From an uncultured Oscillospiraceae bacterium (GTDB lineage: Bacteria > Bacillota > Clostridia > Oscillospirales > Oscillospiraceae): DNA of 13,445 nucleotides. Shown one piece after another: positions 7,520 to 13,372 of this stretch. The translations under genes were made by a program, and so were the position numbers. The DNA is taken from positions 1-13,445 of the forward strand of contig CAKTNN010000046.1 of assembly GCA_934589065.1 (NCBI GenBank), in the 5' to 3' direction. Position 1 is the first letter of the stretch. Each line of letters begins with the position of its first letter. The notes under the pieces were generated by a model. It was not told the origin of the DNA, made no database searches, and was given only the letters and a program-made list of their open reading frames with translations.

Positions 7520-7558
7520 AAATTCGAGAAATTGTTTTACGTCTCCTCTGACGGAGAC

Positions 7559-7673
7559 AAAAAAACTGTCATTGCGAGCCGGTCAGCAGACCGGTGTGGC
7601 AATCCCCCGGATAGGAAAAATCTGGGAGGTTGCCACACCGGTGCAGGATGGCACACAATGGCAGTTTTCTTTT
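7559..7673. terminator. Probable bidirectional terminator between convergent operons
   Basis: The M18 gene (+) ends at 7519 and xth (-) ends at 7688; the only structure between them is element 3. Its right side ends in CAGTTTTCTTTT (+ strand, to 7673). Its left side is preceded by AAAAAAA (7559-7565), giving TTTTTTT after the stem on the minus strand. A stem with T-tracts on both strands fits a shared terminator. Confidence 0.55.
7562..7668. repeat. Palindromic spacer element 3 (TGTCATTGCGA type)
   Basis: A second copy of the family at 4299. Terminal repeats AAAACTGTCATTG (7562-7574) and CAATGGCAGTTTT (7656-7668) pair with one mismatch. CCGGTC (7579-7584) / GACCGG (7589-7594) forms the same small hairpin as in element 2 but with an A-T pair replaced by G-C. 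ACCGGTGTGGCAA (7590-7602) is complementary to TTGCCACACCGGT (7630-7642). The internal part differs from element 2 and is shorter. Confidence 0.85.
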
Positions 7674-7687
7674 GGGGCATTCTTTTC

Positions 7688-8440
7688 TTACAGCGCGATG
7701 TCCAGCTCCACCGGGCAGTGGTCGGAGCCCAGGACGGCGGTGTGAATCACGGCATCGTGAATCTTTTCCCGCACCCGGTCGGATACCAGAAAATAGTCAA
7801 TTCGCCAGCCTGCATTCTTGGCTCTGGCCTGGAATCGGTAAGACCACCAGGAGTATTCGATTTTCTCCGGGTAGAGGAAGCGATAAGTGTCCGTAAAGCC
7901 GCAGTGCAGCAGCTTTTGGAAGGCCTCCCGCTCCTGAATGGAGTAGCCGGCATTCTGCTCGTTTGCCTTGGGATTTTTCAGGTCAATTGCCGTGGCGGCG
8001 ACATTCAGGTCGCCGCAGACGATCACGGGCTTTTGCCGATCCAGCCGTCCCAGGTAATCCCGGAAGGCTTTTTCCCAGGCCAGGCGGTGATCAATTCGGG
8101 CCAGCTCCTGCTGGGCGTTTGGGGTATAGCAGGTGACCAGGAAAAAGTTTGGGTATTCCAGGGTGATCAGCCGCCCTTCGGTATCCAGCTCCGGCGTGCC
8201 AATGCCGTAGGTCACGGAAAGAGGGGGCTCTTTGGCAAAGATAGCCGTACCGGAGTAGCCCTTTTTCTCGGCGGAATTCCAGAACTGGCTGTAGCCCGGG
8301 GTTTCCAGCTGAATTTGCCCAGGCTGCAGTTTGGTTTCCTGCAGACAGAAAAAGTCGGCGTCCGCTTCTTGAAAATAATCCAAAAAGCCCTTGGTAACAC
8401 AGGCCCGCAGGCCGTTAACATTCCAGGAGATGAGTTTCAT
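7688..8440 (-). CDS. xth: Exodeoxyribonuclease III (AP endonuclease)
   Basis: A 250-residue member of the exonuclease/endonuclease/phosphatase family that cuts DNA at abasic sites and has 3'-5' exonuclease activity in base excision repair. Catalytic residues are visible: Asn7 in SWNVNGLRA, Glu35 in LQETKLQ, Tyr105 in CYTPNA, Asp144 and Asn146 in GDLNVA, YSWWSYR (196-202), RIDYFLVS (213-220) and the Asp240-His241 pair in SDHCPVELD. The frame is open to 8515, but MKLISWN at 8440 is the family N-terminus and AAAGGA (8447-8452) sits six bases before it. The gene starts 19 bases after the stop of the lipoprotein gene, so it is likely the last gene of the two-component operon. A uracil-DNA glycosylase, which creates the abasic sites this enzyme processes, is encoded further right on the other strand. 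Confidence 0.96.
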   Translation of the reverse strand: MKLISWNVNGLRACVTKGFLDYFQEADADFFCLQETKLQPGQIQLETPGYSQFWNSAEKKGYSGTAIFAKEPPLSVTYGIGTPELDTEGRLITLEYPNFFLVTCYTPNAQQELARIDHRLAWEKAFRDYLGRLDRQKPVIVCGDLNVAATAIDLKNPKANEQNAGYSIQEREAFQKLLHCGFTDTYRFLYPEKIEYSWWSYRFQARAKNAGWRIDYFLVSDRVREKIHDAVIHTAVLGSDHCPVELDIAL

Positions 8441-8459
8441 AGGGAATCCTTTCTGTTTC

Positions 8460-8945
8460 TTATTCCGTTTGGGGGGCAGCGGTTTCCAGAGTGGCGGTAT
8501 CGTCCTGGAAAACAAAGGCGTCCCGCTTCAGGGTGACCTGATGGTCGCCGCTGGAAACGGTCACATAGTTTGCCTGGCACAGGGAAAAACAGGTCTGGGC
8601 CAGACAGGCCCCTGCCAGGGTAAAGGAGATGTCCGCCAGCTGGTTGCCGATGGCGCTAAGGCGGATGGATAGGGTTTCATCGGAAAGTTCCAGCTCCTCC
8701 AGCCGGATGCCCGCAGGATAGATGGCTTCCAGCTCTTCGTCCTGGGGGCCCAGCAGATAGAGCCGAACCAGATATTCCAGGCTTTGCTCCGTAACATCCC
8801 GACGCTCCCGGGCAACCGTTCCCTGGGAAATGCTGTAGATGTAATCTTTTTTGGGGTAGACAAAATAGATGCTGTCGTCCTCAGCCTTGGATGTGCAGCC
8901 GGTTAGCAGCAGGCAGACAAGCAGAATACTCACAAATCGCTTCAT
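8460..8945 (-). CDS. GerMN-domain-like lipoprotein
   Basis: A 161-residue exported lipoprotein. Residues 1-17 form a lipoprotein signal: Lys2-Arg3, a hydrophobic core, and lipobox LTGC with Cys17 as the lipidated residue. The mature part resembles a GerMN domain: YFVYPKKDYIYSISQGTV near the start, LVRLYLLGPQDEELEAIYP, and a final AxxTL-type segment. GerMN occurs in spore germination protein GerM and in actinobacterial LpqB. Similarity is judged by eye, so the domain call is moderate. The start ATG overlaps the kinase stop (ATGA), and GGAGGTG (8954-8960) lies eight bases before it. Coupling to the kinase gene suggests it works with the sensor at the outer face of the membrane, as LpqB does with MtrB. 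Confidence 0.8.
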   Translation of the reverse strand: MKRFVSILLVCLLLTGCTSKAEDDSIYFVYPKKDYIYSISQGTVARERRDVTEQSLEYLVRLYLLGPQDEELEAIYPAGIRLEELELSDETLSIRLSAIGNQLADISFTLAGACLAQTCFSLCQANYVTVSSGDHQVTLKRDAFVFQDDTATLETAAPQTE

Positions 8946-10312
8946 ACTTCGTCCACCTCCGTATCAAAAGTGGGGAAGGTAACGGTAAACACCGTGCCTT
9001 CGCCGAGAACACTGCGCACCTGAATTTCTCCGCGGTTGCGCTGAACGATGGCCCGGACAATTGCCAGGCCCAGCCCGCTGCCGCCGGATTGACGGGAACG
9101 GGCTTTATCCACCCGATAAAAGCGCTCAAAGATGTGGTTCAGCGCTTCCTCGGGGATGCCCATGCCGGTGTCGGCAACGGTCAAACGGGCAAAATCCTCT
9201 GTTTGGTCTACGGTAACGGTTACGCTGCCATCGGGACGGTTGTATTTGATTCCGTTTTCGATCAGGTTGAAGACGATTTGGTACAGGTCGTCTTCGGTAA
9301 TCAGTACCGTGCTGTCCTGGGCCAGTTCCGTCCTAATCTCTACGCCGGAGCGCTCTGCCACAGGCCGCAGCATCCGGACCACCCGATGGATGGTGGGGAA
9401 TATGCGGATCAGTTCGCTTTCCGGAGGCTCCTGACTGTCTACCTTGGTCAGGGACAGCAGCTTGGCGGTCATCCGGTTCAGCCGCTCCGCTTCGGAGCCG
9501 ATATCCTCCACAAATTCCCGCATGGTTTCGGCATCCATATCATTTTGCAGGATGGAATCGGTTAAGAGCTTAATGGAAGCCAGGGGGGTTTTCAGCTCGT
9601 GGGATGCATCGGACACAAACCGACGGCGCTTTTCTTCGGAGGTTTGCAGCCGTTCCGTCAGATCATTGAATTCGTTTGCCAAAATGGTCAGCTCATCGTT
9701 GCCGCCAACGCTGACCTTTTGGTTGTAGTTGCCCTTCTGAATAATGTGCATGGAGTTCAGAATGGCCCGCATCCGCTGGGAAAAATGCCGGGAGTAGAGC
9801 AGAGAGAAGAGAATCACAGCCAATTCCAGCACCACGGTAATCCGCAGGATGGTTTGCAGCAGCAGATCAATCACTGCGCCCTGGGAGGTATCGTATTCTG
9901 CAACATACACAGCCCCCACAATGGAGCCATAGCTTACAATAGGGGTGGAGGCACGGGAGACCATAGCCCCATCGTGATATTTCCAGGAGAATACATCGTT
10001 TCCCTGGCAGGCTCCCAGTATTTCCGGCAGCAGGGCATAGCCGCCCAGGGAGGAGCCTGTGCTGTCGTAGATGCACAGCCCCGTCTGGTCGGTGACAATC
10101 AGCCGGGAGGCCCGCAGGCTTTCCAGTTGACCCAGCACATTGGAAACGGTGGCATTGCTCCAAACCTCCAAGGTGGAGAGCTCATCGGAGGCAAGCTGGC
10201 ATTTTTCAATCATGGCACTTTCTTTATTCTCGTAGAAAAGCCGCTGACTCAGCCGGGTACACACCAGATTCATCACTACCAGCACCACGGCGGTGATGAC
10301 CACGTAGGTCAT
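8942..10312 (-). CDS. Membrane sensor histidine kinase (PhoR/MtrB-like)
   Basis: A 456-residue kinase that phosphorylates the response regulator encoded just upstream. Layout: membrane segment 1 (about 3-18), extracytoplasmic sensor region (about 20-150) with a Cache/PAS-like ending RASTPIVSYGSIVGAVYVAEYD, membrane segment 2 (about 155-174), HAMP (about 175-228), dimerisation domain with phosphorylated His238 in FVSDASHELKTPL, and an ATP-binding domain with the N box NLIENGIKYN (349-358), DTGMGIP (381-387), FERFYRVD, and GGSGLGLAIV (410-419). The N-terminus is uncertain. ATG 10312 has no ribosome binding site and leaves almost no positive residues before the first membrane segment. The frame stays open upstream as IRSYRTAQFHYA, beginning at an ATT (10348) just after the regulator stop. 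Confidence 0.92.
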   Translation of the reverse strand: MTYVVITAVVLVVMNLVCTRLSQRLFYENKESAMIEKCQLASDELSTLEVWSNATVSNVLGQLESLRASRLIVTDQTGLCIYDSTGSSLGGYALLPEILGACQGNDVFSWKYHDGAMVSRASTPIVSYGSIVGAVYVAEYDTSQGAVIDLLLQTILRITVVLELAVILFSLLYSRHFSQRMRAILNSMHIIQKGNYNQKVSVGGNDELTILANEFNDLTERLQTSEEKRRRFVSDASHELKTPLASIKLLTDSILQNDMDAETMREFVEDIGSEAERLNRMTAKLLSLTKVDSQEPPESELIRIFPTIHRVVRMLRPVAERSGVEIRTELAQDSTVLITEDDLYQIVFNLIENGIKYNRPDGSVTVTVDQTEDFARLTVADTGMGIPEEALNHIFERFYRVDKARSRQSGGSGLGLAIVRAIVQRNRGEIQVRSVLGEGTVFTVTFPTFDTEVDEV

Positions 10313-10352
10313 GGCATAGTGAAATTGGGCGGTGCGGTAGCTGCGAATATCG

Positions 10353-11033
10353 TTATTTGCTGAAATAGTACCCCACCCCCCATTTGGTCAGAATGTGCTT
10401 GGGCTCAGCCGGGTTTTCTTCCAGCTTTTCCCGGAGACGACGGATGTGCACATCCACGGTACGAATATCGCTGCGGTATTCGTAGGCCCAGATGGTATCC
10501 AGCAGTGCCTCCCGGGAGTAGACCCGGCCTGCATTGCGCATCAAAAATTCGATTACGTCAAATTCTTTGGCGGTGAGCACCACCAGCTCGCTGCCCTTAT
10601 AGGCGTTGCGGGCATCCAGGTCCAGGGTGATATTTCCTCCCACCAGACGGTTGCCTGCCTCTTTTTTCTCGTTCGCGCCGGTGCGGCGCAGCATCGCCCG
10701 GATTCGGGCTTTCAGCTCCAGAATGTTAAAGGGCTTGGTGAGATAATCATCGGCACCGTGGTCAAAACCAATGAGCTTATCCATGTCGTCGGCCTTGGCG
10801 GTGAGGAGAATAATGGGAACATCGGAGAATTCCCGAATTTTTCCGCAGGCGGTAAGGCCGTCCATTACGGGCATCATCACATCCAGAACGATGAGATCCG
10901 GGGACTGCGTTTTTGCCAGATCCACGGCCTCCTGACCGTTGGAGCCGGTAATTACCTCGTAACCGTCGCTTTTCAGATTAAACCGAATTCCCTTTACCAG
11001 CAGGGCTTCGTCGTCTACCACCAGAATCTTCAT
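10353..11033 (-). CDS. OmpR/PhoB-family response regulator
   Basis: A 226-residue DNA-binding regulator. The receiver domain shows the acidic pair Asp7-Asp8, phosphoacceptor Asp51 in VLDVMMPVMDG, Thr78 in ILLTAK and Lys100 in DYLTKPF. After a charged linker (about 122-135), the winged-helix effector domain begins. It carries the family signatures LTAKEFDVIEFLMRN, VYSREALLDTIW, RTVDVHIRRLREKLE and a C-terminal GVGYYF. The in-frame start at 11084 adds a non-homologous stretch; ATG 11033 is preferred because AAGGGAG (11041-11047) lies seven bases upstream. It is first in the operon with the kinase, lipoprotein and xth. The divergent spacer holds a direct repeat that may be its binding site. I cannot assign it to a named system with certainty; closest by layout are PhoP/WalR/MtrA-type regulators. 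Confidence 0.95.
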   Translation of the reverse strand: MKILVVDDEALLVKGIRFNLKSDGYEVITGSNGQEAVDLAKTQSPDLIVLDVMMPVMDGLTACGKIREFSDVPIILLTAKADDMDKLIGFDHGADDYLTKPFNILELKARIRAMLRRTGANEKKEAGNRLVGGNITLDLDARNAYKGSELVVLTAKEFDVIEFLMRNAGRVYSREALLDTIWAYEYRSDIRTVDVHIRRLREKLEENPAEPKHILTKWGVGYYFSK

Positions 11034-11055
11034 AATGGGTCTCCCTTCAATTTTT

Positions 11056-11069
11056 GGGGGAAATCCCCC
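11056..11069 (-). other. G/C hairpin in the response-regulator leader
   Basis: GGGGG (11056-11060), AAAT, CCCCC (11065-11069) forms a short, very stable stem about 23 bases before the regulator start on the minus strand. It lies upstream of the ribosome binding site and is not followed by a T-run in either direction, so it is not a terminator. It may affect leader stability or be chance. Confidence 0.35.
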
Positions 11070-11071
11070 GG

Positions 11072-11093
11072 AAGCTGTAAACAAGCTATGACT
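11072..11093. promoter_or_regulatory. 11-bp-period direct repeat, candidate OmpR-family operator
   Basis: AAGCTGTAAAC (11072-11082) is followed at once by AAGCTATGACT (11083-11093). The units share AAGCT, T and A in seven of the first nine positions. OmpR/PhoB-family regulators bind tandem half-sites with an 11-bp period, and the only such regulator in the window is encoded 40 bases away. The repeat lies about 63-84 bases upstream of the predicted start of the carboxypeptidase-like gene, an activator position. Confidence 0.4.
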
Positions 11094-11120
11094 ATTTTGG
11101 AAACACCGCCGAGATGCACA

Positions 11121-11149
11121 TTGACGGCGATTTGAAAAACTGCTATAAT
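11121..11149 (+). promoter_or_regulatory. Sigma-A promoter for the carboxypeptidase-like gene
   Basis: TTGACG (11121-11126) and TATAAT (11144-11149) are exactly 17 bases apart, nearly perfect consensus. Transcription would begin near 11156, about 60 bases before the ATG at 11216. Confidence 0.85.
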
Positions 11150-11176
11150 CACAAAAGAATTATACACGAAATTTCC

Positions 11177-11196
11177 CTGCCGGACAACCCCGGCAG
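11177..11196 (+). other. GC-rich hairpin in the 5' leader
   Basis: CTGCCGG (11177-11183), loop ACAACC, CCGGCAG (11190-11196) forms a perfect 7-bp stem in the predicted leader, ten bases before the ribosome binding site AGGGGG. No T-run follows, so it is not an attenuator of the usual kind. It does not match a riboswitch I recognise. It may stabilise the mRNA. Confidence 0.4.
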
Positions 11197-11215
11197 CAAA
11201 ATATTAGGGGGAAAT

Positions 11216-12748
11216 ATGAAAAAATCCATGCTTTGCCTGTTTTTGGCACTGGCCCTTATGGTTGGCTGCCTGCCTGTGGGGGCATTCGCCGATGAGACGA
11301 CCCAGGGGGTAATAGACGATACACCCGCATTAACGGAGCCGGAACCGGATCTTGCAGAGGATGCCCAGGCGCCTCAGACGGATTTTGCCTTTGGCAGTGT
11401 GTCCATTTTCAACGGCTGCCGGACGCTGGACGGTCAAATGCCCCTGGCGGGATCTGACCGGAAGCTGGAATCGGCCCAGAGCGCCATTGTCTACGAGCGC
11501 AATACCAAAACGCTTGTTTATGCCTATAACCCGGATATGAAGCTGGCTCCCGGCTCCCTGTCCAAAGTCATTACTGCGCTGATCGTCGTGGAGCGTGTGC
11601 CGGATCTGGATTCCGTGGTGACGGTGGGGGCGGGTATCGCCTCCCGTATCCCCGGCGGCGCAAACTCTGCCAAGCTCAAAAGTGAAGAGCAGCTTACCGT
11701 CCGGGATCTGCTGCACCTGCTGATTCTGCAAAACGCAGCCGATGCCGCCGTTGCACTGGCGGAATATGTGGCGGGTACGCGGAGCGCTTTTGTGGATCTT
11801 ATGAACCAGCGGGTCAAGCAGATTGGCTGCATCAATACCTCCTTTACGGATGTCCACGGCGTGGGTTCCGGCAATCAGTACACCACCGCCCGGGACATGA
11901 TCCGCATGATGATGGAGGTAACGGAAAACCCCACCATGTTTGAGCTCCTGTCCACCCAGAAATATACGGTTCCGGCTACCAATCTATCCGATGAGCGCAC
12001 CTTTGTTTCTCTGAACTATTTGATGGAAACTACCATCGTGCCCAAGTATAACTATAAGCAGGTCACCAGCGGCTTTGCCAGCTATTCCGCCAATACCGGC
12101 GCCAGCGTGGTGTGTACCGCTGACAGCTCCACGGAAACCAAACAGGGGCTGAATCTTGTGTGCGTGGTTATGGGCGCAACCCGTCAGTTTGCAGAAAACG
12201 GCTGGACGGTAAATAACTACGGTAACTTCGATGAAATGGTGGCGCTGCTGGAATACACCTATAAGAATTTCAAGGTCAATCGGGTGATTTACGATGGCAT
12301 GGCGATGGAGGAATTCCCGGTGAGCGGCGGCAATAACGATGCCGTTGGCATTGCCAATGAGGACATCGATACCGTGCTTCCGGCAAAGGCCCAGATGCGA
12401 AACCTGATACGCAATGTCTCGGTGATCAATGGCGGCCTGACGGCCCCGCTGAAAAAAGGAGATTTAATTGCCACCATAGAGCTATGGTATCAGAATTCCT
12501 GCATCACAGAGGCGCAGCTGCTGTGCCAGGAGGATGTAAGGACGGCAGCGGACTCCGGCCTGACGGTATACAGCGCGCTGGCACCCAAGGCAGACGGGGG
12601 CAGCTCCGGGATCTCCAAGGCAATCACCATTATTTGCGCGGTGATTCTTGTGCCGGTGCTGAGCTACCTTGCCATCAATTCTTACCTGCGCAGCCGCTAT
12701 CGGGCCCAGCGCCGCCGCCGAAGACAGGCAAGAAGAAGGAGCCGCTGA
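11216..12748 (+). CDS. D-Ala-D-Ala carboxypeptidase (S11) family protein, motifs degenerate
   Basis: A 510-residue secreted, membrane-anchored protein of the low-molecular-weight penicillin-binding protein (DacA/DacF) fold, which normally trims terminal D-Ala from peptidoglycan stems. A signal peptide (about 1-25, ending GAFA) precedes an acidic linker (26-58). The serine motif SLSK (114-117) is intact. The SxN site, normally S-x-N before D-A-A, reads N173-A174-A175 before DAAVALAEYVAG, and the KTG site reads T284-S285-G286. A beta-rich C-terminal part (about 395-445) resembles the PBP5 C-terminal domain, then a membrane helix (about 468-488) and a very basic tail with about ten arginines. 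Start is ATG 11216 after AGGGGG. It stands divergent from the two-component operon and has its own strong promoter. It may bind peptidoglycan or act as a regulator rather than an enzyme. Confidence 0.85.
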   Translation: MKKSMLCLFLALALMVGCLPVGAFADETTQGVIDDTPALTEPEPDLAEDAQAPQTDFAFGSVSIFNGCRTLDGQMPLAGSDRKLESAQSAIVYERNTKTLVYAYNPDMKLAPGSLSKVITALIVVERVPDLDSVVTVGAGIASRIPGGANSAKLKSEEQLTVRDLLHLLILQNAADAAVALAEYVAGTRSAFVDLMNQRVKQIGCINTSFTDVHGVGSGNQYTTARDMIRMMMEVTENPTMFELLSTQKYTVPATNLSDERTFVSLNYLMETTIVPKYNYKQVTSGFASYSANTGASVVCTADSSTETKQGLNLVCVVMGATRQFAENGWTVNNYGNFDEMVALLEYTYKNFKVNRVIYDGMAMEEFPVSGGNNDAVGIANEDIDTVLPAKAQMRNLIRNVSVINGGLTAPLKKGDLIATIELWYQNSCITEAQLLCQEDVRTAADSGLTVYSALAPKADGGSSGISKAITIICAVILVPVLSYLAINSYLRSRYRAQRRRRRQARRRSR

Positions 12749-12749
12749 T

Positions 12750-13322
12750 ATGGAGAAAATGGACTGGGATACCCTGGAGCAGGTCTGCCACAGCTGCACC
12801 CAGTGCGGCCTGTGTACAACCCGGCACAATGTGGTCTTCGGGGTGGGCAACCGGGAGGCAAAGCTCCTGTTTGTAGGAGAGGGCCCCGGCGAACAGGAGG
12901 ACTTGCAGGGCATTCCCTTTGTGGGGCCGGCAGGAAAGCTTTTGGACGATATGCTTTCCATCATTGACCTGACCCGGGAAGACTGCTATATTGCCAATAT
13001 CGTCAAGTGCCGTCCGCCCAGAAACCGGGATCCCCAGCAGGAGGAACAGGCGGCGTGCTTCCCATACCTGGACAATCAGATCGATCTGTTGGATCCCAAG
13101 ATCATTGTCTGCCTGGGCAGAATTGCAGCGCAAAAGCTGATAGCCCCGGATTTTCGCATTACCAGTCAGCATGGGCGCTGGTTCTTCCGCCAGGATCGGT
13201 GGTATATGGCAATGTATCACCCTTCTGCACTGCTGCGGGACGTGTCCAAACGCCCGGAATCTTTCGATGATCTCCTCACCCTCCGGGCAAAGCTCCGGGA
13301 ATTGGGAATGCGGCAAGACTAA
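12750..13322 (+). CDS. Uracil-DNA glycosylase, family 4 (iron-sulfur)
   Basis: A 190-residue DNA repair enzyme that excises uracil from DNA. Four cysteines expected to hold the [4Fe-4S] cluster are present: Cys16 and Cys19 (CTQC), Cys87 in IVKCRPP and Cys103. Active-site motif GEGPGEQED (43-51), then GIPFVGPAGKLLD, NIVKCRPPRNRDP and the C-terminal HPS (157-159) match family 4. ATG 12750 lies one base after the previous stop, with AAGGAG (12736-12741) eight bases upstream, inside the arginine codons of the preceding gene. An in-frame ATG at 12759 is a possible alternative. It forms an operon with the carboxypeptidase-like gene. Family 4 enzymes are sometimes annotated as a phage SPO1 DNA polymerase-like protein because of a phage polymerase fusion. 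Confidence 0.95.
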   Translation: MEKMDWDTLEQVCHSCTQCGLCTTRHNVVFGVGNREAKLLFVGEGPGEQEDLQGIPFVGPAGKLLDDMLSIIDLTREDCYIANIVKCRPPRNRDPQQEEQAACFPYLDNQIDLLDPKIIVCLGRIAAQKLIAPDFRITSQHGRWFFRQDRWYMAMYHPSALLRDVSKRPESFDDLLTLRAKLRELGMRQD

Positions 13323-13325
13323 TAC

Positions 13326-13354
13326 TTGACTTTTTGCGCCGTTTCGGCTATAAT
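13326..13354 (+). promoter_or_regulatory. Strong promoter for tRNA-Thr
   Basis: TTGACT (13326-13331), 17 bases, TATAAT (13349-13354). It begins only three bases after the stop of the glycosylase gene. Transcription would start around 13361, about 12 bases before the tRNA. Confidence 0.85.
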
Positions 13355-13372
13355 ACTTAGGTCTTAGCCGAT

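Noticed and set aside
7541..7558. Hairpin GTCTCC/GGAGAC after the M18 gene as a simple terminator.
   Set aside because: It is followed by A residues on the + strand and by no T-run on the - strand; the larger palindrome next to it fits better.
1092..7668. The spacer palindromes as a CRISPR array or IS element.
   Set aside because: The copies are far apart with no regular spacers, and no transposase or cas gene is present in the window.
7532..8536. Plus-strand open frame of 334 codons opposite xth.
   Set aside because: It begins inside the spacer and palindrome and then mirrors xth, whose catalytic motifs are all intact on the other strand.
11156..11215. Riboswitch or T-box in the leader of the carboxypeptidase-like gene.
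   Set aside because: Only about 60 bases with one small hairpin and no conserved riboswitch or T-box elements.
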